NCBI GenBank assembly: GCA_026225055.1
Contig: JAMFSA010000095.1
Coordinates: forward strand, 62,001-126,000
Reading direction: 5' to 3'
Length of the DNA stretch: 64,000 bases
From: Mucilaginibacter xinganensis
GTDB lineage: Bacteria; Bacteroidota; Bacteroidia; Sphingobacteriales; Sphingobacteriaceae
Part shown: positions 27,097-37,490 of the stretch, in pieces
Position numbering within the stretch: the first letter of the stretch is position 1
Layout of the letters: the number at the start of each line of letters is the position of its first letter
Notes under the pieces: model-generated
What the model was told of the DNA's origin: nothing
The model's database searches: none
What the model saw: only the letters and a program-made list of their open reading frames with translations
Made by a program: the position numbers and the translations under genes

Positions 27097-30000
27097 TTGA
27101 GTAAGTATCCTGTCCCGGTTAATGAAAAAGAACGCCTTCTGGCGCTGGAAAACTATGGGATTTTAAATTCACTTAGCGAGGACGAATATGACCGTATAAC
27201 CGAGCTGGCATCGCTGATTTGCGATGTGCCTATATCACTTGTTTCTCTTGTTGATGAAAAGCGACAGTGGTTTAAATCAAAGGTTGGGTTAAAAGTAAAT
27301 GAAACGTCGCGCGATTTGGCCTTTTGTCAATATGCTATTATGGGCACTGAAAGGTTCGATGTGGAAGATGCTATGTTAGATGAACGTTTTAAAGAAAATG
27401 CACTGGTAACAGGAGATCCTAATATCCGTTTCTATTCAGGACAGCCATTGATCGACCCTAATGGCTATGCATTAGGCACCTTGTGTGTTATAGATAGCAA
27501 ACCAAGGGTGTTAAGCCCAAAACAACAACGAGCCCTTAAAATATTAGCAGATGAGGTGATGGCGCTTATCACCGAGCGCAGGCAAAAAGAGGAGTTCAGG
27601 TATTTTGAAAAGCTATTCCAGTTTTCGAACGACCTGATCTGTATAGTAGGAACTGATGGCTACTTTAAAAAGATCAATTCGGCTTTTTCGAAAATATTGG
27701 GTTGGAATGAGGAATATATCTTAAATACATCGTGCTATGAGTTTGTTCATCCTGATGATCATGAGATTACACGCACTGAATTAAGGAAGGTAGGCTCTGG
27801 AGTACAGGATACTACGTTTTTACAGCGCTTGTTAACCAAGAATGGTGAGTATCGTACTATACAATGGATGGGTACGCCCAAATCCATTACCGGTAATATT
27901 TTTGGTATAGGCAGGGATATAACTGAGGAGAGAGAGAAAGAACAGCAGTTGGCGGTAAATGAACGAAAATTAAGAGCGTTTTTTGAAAACTCGCAGGGGT
28001 TTATGTGCACGCATGACCTGGAAGGGAATTTTATATCGGTTAACAATGCCAGCGTATATGTGCTGGGTTACAGTATTGAAGAAATGCTGCATATGAGTTT
28101 GTACGATATTGTGCCTGAATCCCGCCATACTTTTATTAAAGCTTACCTGGAGAAGATCAAAGAAACCGGAAAGGCAAGCGGGCAAATGGCAACCCTGCAC
28201 CGGGATGGCTCGCACAGGGTGTGGATGTATAATAATATTCTGGAAGTTGGGCCCGATGGTCAGGATTATATAATAGGAAACGGGATAGATGTTACCGACC
28301 GCTATAACCTGCAAATAGACCTGGAACGTACCAAAGCCATGCTGGAGCAAACCAATAAGGTTGCCCGTGTAGGTGGCTGGGAAGTGAATATGGAGAGCAG
28401 AAAAGTTTACTGGACATCGGAAACCAAGTCTATTCATGGTGTTGAACCTGATTTTAAACCTGAAATGGCTACAGGTATTGAATTTTATAAAGAGGGTGAA
28501 AACAGGGATAAAATTCAGGAAGCCGTAAATAATGGAATAAACAATGGAACAGCCTGGGACCTGGAACTACAGATCATTAATGGAAAAGGTAAAGAGTTAT
28601 GGGTAAGGGTGCTCGGCAATGCTGATTTTGAAGAAGGCAAATGCAAAAGGATATATGGCACTTTTCAGGATATTGATGACAAAAAGAGAACTGAGCTTGA
28701 AGTAACTGCCTCCCGTAAATTTTTAAAAGACCTGTTACACGCGGCAAGAGAGGTAAGCATAGTAGCCACAGATACAGAAGGTTTGATAACCGTTTTTAAC
28801 AGTGGTGCCGAAAAAATACTGGGTTATACAGCCGAAGAAATGGTAGGCAAGCAAACTACCGATATATTCAGATCTCCTGAGGAAGTAGCTGCTAAGGGGA
28901 AAGCACTTTCAGATGAATTAGGTTACGAAGTTAAAGGTTTCAGGATAATTGCTGAAAAGTCGGAACTAAACGGCTCAGACCAAAGCGAATGGACCGCTAT
29001 TAAAAAGGACGGTACAAAAATTACTATTTCTTCAGTTGTAATGCCTATCAGGGATGATAAAAATAAAACCATCGGCTATCTCAGTATAGCTACAGATGTT
29101 ACAGCTAAAAACGAGATCGAAAAGGCATTGATCACCGAAAAAGCAAGACTAAGCGCTTTTGTTGAACATGCACCCGCAGCCGTAGCCATGATGGATAACG
29201 ATATGAAGTATGTTGCCGTAAGTAACTTTTGGCGGGAAAATTTCCACATCAAAGGCAATGTTATCGGCAAATCCTATTATGATACATTTCAGAACCTGGA
29301 TGAAGAAAGGAAAGCAAGGCATAGCAGGGTGTTAAAAGGGGCTGTGGAAAAGACCAATGAAGATGTATTCCATTTGGATGGCGTTGAAGAAGATATGTTT
29401 ATATCATGGGAGATGCGCCCTTGGTATCAGTACGATGGAAGCATTGGCGGTATGATGATCTCTACACAGGACATCACCACATCCGTTAAGCATCGCGAAG
29501 AATTAAAGACCGCTAAATTATTAGCCGAGCAAGCCAGTAACGCCAAATCTGAATTTTTGGCCAACATGAGCCACGAGATCAGAACGCCCCTTAACGGCGT
29601 GATAGGTTTTACAGATCTTTTACTAAAAACCCATTTAAACGAAACCCAGCAGCAATACCTTAATATTGTTAACCAGTCTGCAAATGCTTTACTTAGCATT
29701 ATTAATGATATCCTTGATTTTTCAAAAATTGAAGCGGGCAAGCTGGAACTGGATGTTGAAAAATGTGATCTGTACGAAATAGGGAGCCAGGCAACGGATA
29801 TTATTACCTACCAGGTACAAGCAAAAGGGTTGGAAATGCTGCTGAATATTTCACCTGATCTGCCCCGGTTTATTTGGGCTGATGAGCTGCGGCTTAAACA
29901 GATACTAATAAATTTATTGGGTAATGCTACCAAATTTACCGAAACCGGCGAAATTGAATTAAAGATAGAAGTATTATCTACACAAGAAGATCATACCAGC

Positions 30001-31440
30001 ATACGGTTTGCCGTGCGGGATACCGGCATTGGTATAAAGCCCGAACAGCAATCAAAAATATTTCAGGCTTTTTCACAGGAAGATCCATCCACAACAAAAA
30101 AATATGGTGGTACCGGGCTTGGGCTTACCATATCAAACAGGTTGCTGGAACTGATGGACAGTAAGTTGCAATTACAAAGCGCGCCAGGTCAGGGCAGTAC
30201 CTTTTATTTCGATCTGAACTTTAAGACAGAGCAGGGTGATCCGATAAATTGGGAAAATATCGACCTGATTAAAAGAGTATTGGTTGTTGACGATAATGAA
30301 AACAATCGCATCATTCTGCGGCAAATGCTTTTGCTGAAACAGATAAGTACAGTTGAGGCAAGCAATGGGTATGAAGCTTTACAGCTGTTGGCTAAAGGCG
30401 AAAAATTTGATGCCATTATTATGGATTACCATATGCCATATATGGATGGGCTGGAGGTAATTAAAAAGATTAGGGGGGTATTTGATGCAGCGGGTGGAGA
30501 AGTGGTGCCTGCCGTATTACTATATAGCTCATCAGATGACGGAGAAATAATTAAGGCCTGCGATGAATTGAATGTACAGCACCGGCTGGTAAAGCCTGTT
30601 AAAACACAGGATGTTTATCATACTTTATCAAGGTTATATATAAAAGAAAATAATATAGCGTTTAGTGGGACAGTTAAAGAGCAAACCCCAGCAACTGAGA
30701 ACCTGAACATATTAATTGCGGAAGATAACTCGGTAAACATGCTGCTCGCAAAAACCATATTGAAACGGATAGCACCTAACGCAGTTGTTGCCGAGGCTAA
30801 TACAGGAATAGAAGCTCTGGAACAGTGCAAATTACGCTGGCCCGATATGATCTTTATGGACGTGCAAATGCCTGAAATGAATGGCTACGATGCTACCCGG
30901 GCGATAAGGGCTATACAAGGGAAAAGACAGGTGCCTATCATTGCACTTACCGCCGGTAATGTAAAAGGCGAAAAAGAAAAGTGCCTGGCTGCAGGTATGG
31001 ATGATTTTTTGGTTAAACCTATTGTGGAGGATACATTAGCACAAGTGTTTAACAAATGGATGCCTGCTGATCAAAATTCAGCCACAAATGAGCCTGCTGC
31101 TGCAATTGATCCATCAGCGCATTTTGATAGTAATACGATCAGGGTCTATGTAGGTGATGATGAGGAGACGATCAATGAGATAATCTGTTTAACAAAGGTT
31201 GAGTTGTCGGGGTCATTGGCTGTATTAACGGAGCATATTAGTAATAAAGATCTGAAAGGGCTTAATGCGGCAGGTCATAAGTTATATGGTACTGCTGTTT
31301 CTGCCGGGTTACCTGTTTTGGCAGAGCTGGCGCACCAGTTTGAATATTTGGCTGATTTTAAAGAAAGTGACATTAAGGAATTACTTGCAAAAACAAAACA
31401 GGAGATAGATTTGATCCTGGATATTATCAGTGCTTATTAA
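27097..31440 (+). CDS. Hybrid sensor histidine kinase with GAF, multiple PAS, two receivers and HPt
   Basis: This is a soluble multi-sensor phosphorelay kinase of about 1447 residues with no TM helix. Domains in order: GAF (about 12-165), about five PAS/PAC repeats (roughly 175-805; for example [21 protein letters not shown]), HisKA with His826 in MSHEIRTP, HATPase ([16 protein letters not shown]), receiver 1 (Asp1110 in IIMDYHMP), receiver 2 (Asp1255 in IFMDVQMP) and a C-terminal HPt with His1394. No ATG fits; the GAF homology begins right after TTG 27097, so a TTG start is chosen over 27046. No cognate output regulator is adjacent. It ends 3 bp from the convergent carbamoyltransferase. Confidence 0.9.
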   Translation: MSKYPVPVNEKERLLALENYGILNSLSEDEYDRITELASLICDVPISLVSLVDEKRQWFKSKVGLKVNETSRDLAFCQYAIMGTERFDVEDAMLDERFKENALVTGDPNIRFYSGQPLIDPNGYALGTLCVIDSKPRVLSPKQQRALKILADEVMALITERRQKEEFRYFEKLFQFSNDLICIVGTDGYFKKINSAFSKILGWNEEYILNTSCYEFVHPDDHEITRTELRKVGSGVQDTTFLQRLLTKNGEYRTIQWMGTPKSITGNIFGIGRDITEEREKEQQLAVNERKLRAFFENSQGFMCTHDLEGNFISVNNASVYVLGYSIEEMLHMSLYDIVPESRHTFIKAYLEKIKETGKASGQMATLHRDGSHRVWMYNNILEVGPDGQDYIIGNGIDVTDRYNLQIDLERTKAMLEQTNKVARVGGWEVNMESRKVYWTSETKSIHGVEPDFKPEMATGIEFYKEGENRDKIQEAVNNGINNGTAWDLELQIINGKGKELWVRVLGNADFEEGKCKRIYGTFQDIDDKKRTELEVTASRKFLKDLLHAAREVSIVATDTEGLITVFNSGAEKILGYTAEEMVGKQTTDIFRSPEEVAAKGKALSDELGYEVKGFRIIAEKSELNGSDQSEWTAIKKDGTKITISSVVMPIRDDKNKTIGYLSIATDVTAKNEIEKALITEKARLSAFVEHAPAAVAMMDNDMKYVAVSNFWRENFHIKGNVIGKSYYDTFQNLDEERKARHSRVLKGAVEKTNEDVFHLDGVEEDMFISWEMRPWYQYDGSIGGMMISTQDITTSVKHREELKTAKLLAEQASNAKSEFLANMSHEIRTPLNGVIGFTDLLLKTHLNETQQQYLNIVNQSANALLSIINDILDFSKIEAGKLELDVEKCDLYEIGSQATDIITYQVQAKGLEMLLNISPDLPRFIWADELRLKQILINLLGNATKFTETGEIELKIEVLSTQEDHTSIRFAVRDTGIGIKPEQQSKIFQAFSQEDPSTTKKYGGTGLGLTISNRLLELMDSKLQLQSAPGQGSTFYFDLNFKTEQGDPINWENIDLIKRVLVVDDNENNRIILRQMLLLKQISTVEASNGYEALQLLAKGEKFDAIIMDYHMPYMDGLEVIKKIRGVFDAAGGEVVPAVLLYSSSDDGEIIKACDELNVQHRLVKPVKTQDVYHTLSRLYIKENNIAFSGTVKEQTPATENLNILIAEDNSVNMLLAKTILKRIAPNAVVAEANTGIEALEQCKLRWPDMIFMDVQMPEMNGYDATRAIRAIQGKRQVPIIALTAGNVKGEKEKCLAAGMDDFLVKPIVEDTLAQVFNKWMPADQNSATNEPAAAIDPSAHFDSNTIRVYVGDDEETINEIICLTKVELSGSLAVLTEHISNKDLKGLNAAGHKLYGTAVSAGLPVLAELAHQFEYLADFKESDIKELLAKTKQEIDLILDIISAY

Positions 31441-31443
31441 GTC

Positions 31444-33222
31444 TTACTTACGGACAATATAATTTTCAATTATCAGAACATCTATACCCGTATTTATAAA
31501 GCATTTAATCGCATCTTCCGGCGTGCATACAATGGGCTCGTCCATACGGTTAAACGAAGTATTGATCACCATGGGGCACCCGGTTAGATTATAAAAGGCA
31601 TTGATCAAATCATAAAAATCAGGGTGCTGTTCCCGGTTCACTGTTTGTAACCTTGCTGAATAATCAACATGTGTAACCGCCGGTATGGTTGATCTTATTT
31701 GCTTGAATTTTTCAAAACCCTCTGCCTCATCAGTAGGTTGATCTAATCGTTTTCCCTGCTTTACTTCGGCAACTAAAAGCATATACGGACTTGGCGTATC
31801 AAGATCAAAAAATTCAGCGGTATATTCTTCCAAAACAGCAGGGGCGAAGGGCCTGAACGACTCCCTGAACTTAATTTTCATATTCAACACTGACTGCATC
31901 TCAGGATTGCGTGGATCCGCGATTATACTGCGTGCGCCTAAAGCTCGCGGGCCAAATTCCATCCTGCCCTTAAAATAACCTATTACTTTTGCAGCTGCTA
32001 ATGCTTTGGCAATTTCCTGATTTAATTCATCTGTAGGCAATTCTTCAAATGCCAGTCCATGCTGTTCCATAGCGTCTATTATTTGAGCTGAATTATAAGC
32101 CGGGCCCAAAAGAGCGTTGTGCATCTGGTCGGTTTTGTTATCAGCTATACGTTCGTTATTGAGGTATTCATAATGCACGGCAAGGGCTGCGCCAAATGCT
32201 CCGCCAGCATCACCTGCTGCCGGCTGTATCCATATGTTTTTAAAGCCGGATTGCTTTAATATTTTGCCATTAGCTACACAATTTAATGCGACACCACCTG
32301 CAAGGCACAAATTATCTATTTGATGTTGCTGATATAAGCTTATGGTTGTCCGCAGCATTACCTGTTCGGTAACTTGCTGTACAGAGCTTGCCATATCCAT
32401 GTGAAAGGCTGAAATATCACCTCCCGGCTTGCGCGGCGGATTTTTAAAAAGCTGGTTAAAGCGATTGCCCGTCATAGTTAAACCGGTTCCATAATTAAAA
32501 TAATCCATGTTCAGCCGAAACGAACCATCTGCTTTAACATCTATCAATTCTTTAAATATCAGGTCGGCGTAAACGGGTTTGCCATAGGGGGCAAGGCCCA
32601 TCACCTTATACTCATCGCAATTAACCTTAAAACCAAGATAATATGTAAATGCCGAATACAGTAAACCCAGCGAATGCGGAAAGTTAATATGGCTGATCTT
32701 TTTGACTGTATTTTGCTTACCTATACTTACCGAGGCCGTTTCCCACTCCCCAACACCATCAACGGTTAAGACTACAGCCTCATTAAATGGCGATGGATAG
32801 AATGCCGAAGCCGCATGGGACTGGTGATGTGTTGTAAAAAGAAGATTGGTACCGTTATATTCCCAACTGCCGTCAATGAGTTTTAGACTTTTGATAAGCA
32901 TCCGCTTAAAAAAGAGCTTCTCCTTTAACCATATGGGCATTGCCTTTAAAAAAGAGTTGATGCCTTTAGGCGCAAAGGCCATATGGCTTTCAAGCAGCCG
33001 CTCAAACTTTAAAAAAGGCTTTTCGTAGTAAGCTATATGATCGACCTGATTTAGTGTGATACCAGCATATTCAAGGCAATATTTAATGCTGTTGGCAGGG
33101 AAAGCCGCATCATTTTTTATTCGGGTAAGACGCTCTTCCTGTACTGCCGCCAATATTTCACCATCCTTAAGCAAACAGGCCGCGCTGTCGTGATAATAGG
33201 CGGATATACCCAAAATGTACAT
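31444..33222 (-). CDS. Carbamoyltransferase (NodU/CmcH family)
   Basis: It transfers a carbamoyl group from carbamoyl phosphate to a hydroxyl of a sugar, polyketide or related molecule through an adenylated intermediate. The 592 residues have the two family domains: an N-terminal Kae1-like ASKHA domain with ISAYYHDSAACLL, the metal-binding HHQSHAASAFYPSPF and DGVGEW, LAGGVALNCVANG and FKGRMEFGPRALGARSI; and a C-terminal domain ending in NTSFNRMDEPIVCTPEDA. It lies 7 bp after the DUF5989 gene and after an SxtJ-like gene, a recurring three-gene module. The acceptor substrate is unknown. Confidence 0.93.
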   Translation of the reverse strand: MYILGISAYYHDSAACLLKDGEILAAVQEERLTRIKNDAAFPANSIKYCLEYAGITLNQVDHIAYYEKPFLKFERLLESHMAFAPKGINSFLKAMPIWLKEKLFFKRMLIKSLKLIDGSWEYNGTNLLFTTHHQSHAASAFYPSPFNEAVVLTVDGVGEWETASVSIGKQNTVKKISHINFPHSLGLLYSAFTYYLGFKVNCDEYKVMGLAPYGKPVYADLIFKELIDVKADGSFRLNMDYFNYGTGLTMTGNRFNQLFKNPPRKPGGDISAFHMDMASSVQQVTEQVMLRTTISLYQQHQIDNLCLAGGVALNCVANGKILKQSGFKNIWIQPAAGDAGGAFGAALAVHYEYLNNERIADNKTDQMHNALLGPAYNSAQIIDAMEQHGLAFEELPTDELNQEIAKALAAAKVIGYFKGRMEFGPRALGARSIIADPRNPEMQSVLNMKIKFRESFRPFAPAVLEEYTAEFFDLDTPSPYMLLVAEVKQGKRLDQPTDEAEGFEKFKQIRSTIPAVTHVDYSARLQTVNREQHPDFYDLINAFYNLTGCPMVINTSFNRMDEPIVCTPEDAIKCFINTGIDVLIIENYIVRK

Positions 33223-33229
33223 ATGCCCT

Positions 33230-33379
33230 TTAAAAAAGGGAATAGATAAAAGGCGCCAACGCAGAACCCTGTGCCACTACTAAAAATACCGCTAGTAATA
33301 TCAATATCATGCATAAGGGCCAAAGCCAGTAACGTTTGCGCTGTTTCAGAAATTGGAAAAATTCTGCCAGTAGGTCCAT
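33230..33379 (-). CDS. DUF5989-like small membrane protein (49 aa)
   Basis: This is a very short gene, easily missed. The ATG at 33379 opens 49 codons beginning MDLLAEFFQFLKQRKRYWLW and ending in AQGSALAPFIYSLF, with one strongly hydrophobic helix (about residues 20-36). Both the amphipathic, basic head and the GSALAPFIY tail match the small DUF5989 proteins that accompany NodU-type carbamoyltransferases and SxtJ. It sits 9 bp after sxtJ and 7 bp before the carbamoyltransferase, so position strongly supports it. The function is unknown; a membrane-anchoring helper for the transferase is a guess. Confidence 0.85.
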   Translation of the reverse strand: MDLLAEFFQFLKQRKRYWLWPLCMILILLAVFLVVAQGSALAPFIYSLF

Positions 33380-33388
33380 GCTTATAGT

Positions 33389-33778
33389 TTAAAATTGATT
33401 TTCCATTTTGCTTTCCTCAGTGACTGGGCTTATTTCCCAATAACTGATTTGGCTGTTTGATCTTTTTAGCTTTAATATATCCTTACCCAACAAGCGCATT
33501 ATCAGGCCCAGCGGGGTTAGTATCACACCGTAAAATAAACTTAATAATATATAAGTATTTATGATGCCCAGCACATGGCCAAGCTTGTCCCAACATAAGC
33601 GTAAAGGAGTGAGCCAGTAAGGTATCAACAAGGTAATTGCCAATAACATTACGGCTATTATGCCGATTACGTTATCCTGTTTATGTTTTAATAGTAAATG
33701 ATAAGCCGTAATAACCAGCAAAGCGATGGATACGGTGTACCCAAACTTTCTATTAAGTTTTATGGCTTCTTTATGCAT
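33389..33778 (-). CDS. SxtJ-family membrane protein
   Basis: The product has 129 residues with three to four hydrophobic helices (about 13-30, 36-52 and 68-92), including the family segment PLRLCWDKLGHVLGIINTYILLSLFYGVILTPLGL, and a short polar C-terminus. It resembles SxtJ, a small membrane protein named from saxitoxin clusters and found widely beside carbamoyltransferases. It leads the SxtJ / DUF5989 / carbamoyltransferase trio and lies 74 bp after the metallophosphoesterase gene, so the trio may have its own promoter. Function unknown. Confidence 0.8.
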   Translation of the reverse strand: MHKEAIKLNRKFGYTVSIALLVITAYHLLLKHKQDNVIGIIAVMLLAITLLIPYWLTPLRLCWDKLGHVLGIINTYILLSLFYGVILTPLGLIMRLLGKDILKLKRSNSQISYWEISPVTEESKMENQF

Positions 33779-33852
33779 TATAATCCAGGCTATTGGTGTG
33801 TCAACAAAAACCTAAATTAATAAAAATTAAGAAGGATTATAAAAATAAGTGT

Positions 33853-35130
33853 TTATTTAACAATATTAATCCATGGTTTATTGTCCACAGTTTTTAAACC
33901 GCTTGAATCGGGTACATCTATTGATCCTTTAATCTCTCCGGTTGTGGTATCTGCGGTCCATGATTCTGAAAAGAGTTTTCCGTTCACATCATAATAATCG
34001 ATCTCCAATTGTTCGTTTTTTAATGATGCGACGCAATACCCGTTATAACCTAAAGGATAATCATTAGTGCCCGGCTGTGGCCTTGTATCAACCATTACCA
34101 ATTTTGAATTACCATGACTGTTACTATTACGCTCAAAGGTATTCAGCTCTATGGGCATCCCGCCATGGCCTATACATCTTCCATACGCAGTAATGCCATC
34201 GTTTACCTGTACCTTTTCATATACGGAGAATTTATGTTCATGTCCCCAAATCCATAGCACAGGGCGGGTTTTACCAATGAGTTGGGCTAATTGTGTTGCC
34301 GGTACCAGGTATTCGCCTTCATCTTTAAAGGCAGTAACATATTGCTGATGTGTGAGGATGAGCAATCCCCGTTTGTCATTAGCATCATTAAGTTTCACAT
34401 CATCATAAAGCCATTGGATCAATTTTTTATCGAAATGAGAATCCGGCCCACATCCCGGCAGGAGCTCTATGATCGGAATTTTACCTATTGAATAATAGCC
34501 GGTATCTAAACCCAATATCCGCCAATGTTCATTCTCGAGACAGAAAAAGCCCGCTTTCTGGCCTGCATAATTACCGGTTTCATCTTTTAAACCTAAAGTG
34601 GGCAGTAGTCTTTTGAAAAAGGCAATCCCACGGGCATACATTTCATGGTTACCTAAAAGCGCGAAGCTACCCTTGCTACCTCTTATCCATGGTGAGCCGG
34701 GTTTGGTGAAATTTTGTTCGATCTCGTGAGGTGCGCCTACATAATAGGTATCACCCAAATGAATGGTATAGTCGGGGTTATGCTCCTCCATTTTGTTTGC
34801 TACCTCAAATGATTCAGTAGTATCTGTACCCCAGTCAGCTGCAATAGCGATGGTTACCGTATCCGTATCTGTGGGTTTGATATTGTAAATGCCTTTATCC
34901 GTGCCTGTATAAGTTGGGTATGGATAATTGCGCCCCAACCTGCTCGAAAAATAATAATAAAACCAGGTCCAAAGCCTTTTGGAAAGGAAATCGCCGATCT
35001 TATTAGCAGGTGTTTCATATTTTGATTTTTTAGTTTCGGTACGCAGGTGGTTCAACAGCGGACTATGCGTCATATCGAAATAATCATCCTGCGTTCGGTT
35101 GGGCTGTTTGTTTATATCTTGCTGGTCCAT
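33853..35130 (-). CDS. Calcineurin-like metallophosphoesterase
   Basis: This is a predicted dinuclear-metal phosphoesterase of 425 residues. Core motifs are present in order: IAADWGTD (the first Asp; the usual following His is replaced by Gly), HLGDTYY, LLGNHEMYARG, LLILTHQQYV and WIWGHEHKF. The C-terminal 110 residues form an extra beta-rich part. There is no signal peptide. It is the sixth gene of a compact minus-strand run, 12 bp after the GMC oxidoreductase. Family members cleave phosphomono- or diesters; the company of a patatin and a lipase-like hydrolase suggests a phospholipid or lipid-phosphate substrate, by inference only. Confidence 0.88.
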   Translation of the reverse strand: MDQQDINKQPNRTQDDYFDMTHSPLLNHLRTETKKSKYETPANKIGDFLSKRLWTWFYYYFSSRLGRNYPYPTYTGTDKGIYNIKPTDTDTVTIAIAADWGTDTTESFEVANKMEEHNPDYTIHLGDTYYVGAPHEIEQNFTKPGSPWIRGSKGSFALLGNHEMYARGIAFFKRLLPTLGLKDETGNYAGQKAGFFCLENEHWRILGLDTGYYSIGKIPIIELLPGCGPDSHFDKKLIQWLYDDVKLNDANDKRGLLILTHQQYVTAFKDEGEYLVPATQLAQLIGKTRPVLWIWGHEHKFSVYEKVQVNDGITAYGRCIGHGGMPIELNTFERNSNSHGNSKLVMVDTRPQPGTNDYPLGYNGYCVASLKNEQLEIDYYDVNGKLFSESWTADTTTGEIKGSIDVPDSSGLKTVDNKPWINIVK

Positions 35131-35142
35131 TAATAGTTACGA

Positions 35143-37476
35143 TTAAAAGAATTTCTTAAAATAAGTATCGATAAGTTCCTCGCTAAAGAACTTGGAGAAC
35201 GGCTCCATTGCCTTTATGGTTTCCATCATGCTGCTGGTATTCACTGTTTTCATGGTTGTCATTTGTGTGGCGAAATCCTGTGCTGCTATTTTTAAAATGC
35301 CCATTCCCAGTACATTGTTTTTGGTCGCATCTTCATAAATGGTTGTATAAAGTACCGTGGTATCATTCCACAGGTCAAATGGTGAATTGCCATCAACCTT
35401 TTTATACCCGTAGAAATAGAATTGTTTACCATCATGGGTATTAAGCGTCATGTTATATTTCATTTTCAGGTGATCGGGATTGTCGGCATCTTTTACAAAA
35501 AGATTAAACAGGCCATCGCTTACGGTTAAGGGCTTATCTGATAAAGCCGGGGCAACCACCGTTCCGCTCATATAACCTTTATGTTCAGGATCAGCAACAA
35601 AAATGTCCATGTCTTCGGTTTGAATAGTCAGCGTGAACAGGATAGGGGAGCAATGTTGTTCGCCTGCTGCATAACCGGCTTCAAAGTCCTCTTTTTCGCC
35701 CATGCTGAAATAACCTTTCATGGTTTCTGTAAACTGAACGGCGGGTGCAGGAGTAGTTAAATTGGAAACCACCGGAGGGAAATCATACGTTGTTTCAAGT
35801 CCCATATTTTTTATAATGATGTTACAGGCGCGTTCGGCAACTGCTGAGATGGTGAACAACGGATTGGTTCCTAATGGCAGCGGAACTATAGAGCCGTCCA
35901 GCACATATAAACCGGGATATGTGACCTGCCCGTCAGTGCCCGAGAATACATTGCCGATATCATTAGTTACGCCCAACGTAGCGTCCTCGCCCATGCTACA
36001 GCCGCCGAGGGGGTGTACAGTAACTAACTCATAATCTAATGTCTTTTCCCAAACCAGGTCTTTTATAAAAACGCCTCCTAAAGCAGCGGTGGCATCGGTC
36101 ATGGCTTGGTTTGCTTTTTGAAAAATAGCCTCTTTGCCAACGCCGGACCAATTAATAGAAAAATATCCATTATTTAAACTCATTACGCCGCTGCCATCAT
36201 CATGCGTCATAATTAAATAGGTTTGCGTATGGCTGGTAGCACCGTGATATGGCCCGCTGATCAAGCTTTTAGCTTCTTCACCGCAATCCCGTAACCAGTT
36301 GGAGAAGGTGCCGTTGGTGTTATGACCAATGGTCGCCGATAACGACATCAATGCCAGATTAAGTGCGGAAACAATAGGGGCAGGCACGCTTCCTTCTTCA
36401 AAAGTAAACCCATCATCCAGCACAGGCTGATTACGCATATCAATTACACTGGTAATGCAGGGGCCAACGGGTTCGTATTTGTCGTCGTTCCACAGTGTAC
36501 CTAATCCCATGCCATTAATGGGTTCTTCACAGTTATAGGCGAAGCCTAAAACATCCCCATTGCCAGTAAAATGATCGCCCAGTTTTGATGAAACTGATAA
36601 GCCATTTTGTTGTGATCGTAACAAAATCTCTGTACTGCCCAGCGCGCCTCCGGCAATTATTACATTGGCTGATCGTACAAACATTAACGGCGCCTTAAAT
36701 TTATCCCTGTCGTTACCAAAAACATCAAAATAGGTTATCCACTTATCGTCCGACTGCTCCACATGATCGACATTAATATTGCAGAATATCTCGGCCCCGT
36801 TGTTTACCGCATCGGGTAAGTAATTCATAATTAGGGTATTCTTGGCAAAGTGATTGCAGCCCGTAACGCAATCACCACAATTAACGCATTGATTTTGTTG
36901 AACCCCAACATGATTAATGCCTGTTTTAAATGATACATTGATATCCGTATAATAAAAAGGCTGGTTCATTTTCTCGGCAGAAAGTTGCATGGCTTTTGTT
37001 TTAGCCAGTTCAGGGTAACCGGGAGTGTTTGCCGGGTATTTTGCCGGTTTAAGCATATCCCAGGCTTTATCATAGCCATCCTGCAGGCTCGCTATATCAT
37101 TTCTTATAGCCGATGGCCATCTATCATCCAGAAATACGCGGTCCTCGGGTTTTATAGCAACGCCCGCATTAACCTGTGATGTGCCACCTAAGCCGCAACC
37201 TTTAAAAACGGAAATTCCTTGCCCCACATGGATATCATACAGCCCATTTTTATCAGCTTTACTAATGTCAGTGTTCAATTGCATTTCGGCTTCGGCTTCC
37301 ATTAAGGTAACCGGGTATTCACCGGGTTGAAATTCCTTACCTTTTTCAAGTAGGCAAACCTTTAGTCCTGCGCGTGAAAAACGACTGGCCGCAATGCTTC
37401 CGCCATAGCCGCTGCCTATAATTACTACATCATAAAAGGGTTTAAGATCAGTGATGGATTTTGATAATTTTCTCAT
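35143..37476 (-). CDS. GMC-family FAD oxidoreductase with Cys-cluster motif and C-terminal extension
   Basis: This is a flavoenzyme of the cholesterol-oxidase-like branch of GMC oxidoreductases. The FAD-binding GSGYGGSIAASRFSRAG lies near residues 21-37. VFKGCGLGGTSQVNAGV matches the GMC signature region, and HPLGGCSMG near residue 487 carries the active-site His. Residues about 195-210 contain C-x2-C-x2-C-x3-C (QCVNCGDCVTGCNHFAK), an iron-sulfur-like pattern. After the GMC core (about 560 residues) comes an extra domain of roughly 210 residues that I do not recognise. At 777 residues it is far longer than a plain GMC enzyme. It lies in an operon between a patatin (14 bp) and a metallophosphoesterase (12 bp). 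Confidence 0.88.
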   Translation of the reverse strand: MRKLSKSITDLKPFYDVVIIGSGYGGSIAASRFSRAGLKVCLLEKGKEFQPGEYPVTLMEAEAEMQLNTDISKADKNGLYDIHVGQGISVFKGCGLGGTSQVNAGVAIKPEDRVFLDDRWPSAIRNDIASLQDGYDKAWDMLKPAKYPANTPGYPELAKTKAMQLSAEKMNQPFYYTDINVSFKTGINHVGVQQNQCVNCGDCVTGCNHFAKNTLIMNYLPDAVNNGAEIFCNINVDHVEQSDDKWITYFDVFGNDRDKFKAPLMFVRSANVIIAGGALGSTEILLRSQQNGLSVSSKLGDHFTGNGDVLGFAYNCEEPINGMGLGTLWNDDKYEPVGPCITSVIDMRNQPVLDDGFTFEEGSVPAPIVSALNLALMSLSATIGHNTNGTFSNWLRDCGEEAKSLISGPYHGATSHTQTYLIMTHDDGSGVMSLNNGYFSINWSGVGKEAIFQKANQAMTDATAALGGVFIKDLVWEKTLDYELVTVHPLGGCSMGEDATLGVTNDIGNVFSGTDGQVTYPGLYVLDGSIVPLPLGTNPLFTISAVAERACNIIIKNMGLETTYDFPPVVSNLTTPAPAVQFTETMKGYFSMGEKEDFEAGYAAGEQHCSPILFTLTIQTEDMDIFVADPEHKGYMSGTVVAPALSDKPLTVSDGLFNLFVKDADNPDHLKMKYNMTLNTHDGKQFYFYGYKKVDGNSPFDLWNDTTVLYTTIYEDATKNNVLGMGILKIAAQDFATQMTTMKTVNTSSMMETIKAMEPFSKFFSEELIDTYFKKFF

Positions 37477-37490
37477 ATTAATTGTTTTTA

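Noticed and set aside
33117..33323. 68-codon minus-strand frame overlapping the carbamoyltransferase start
   Set aside because: It overlaps two better genes in another frame; the DUF5989-like frame at 33230-33379 fits position and sequence much better.
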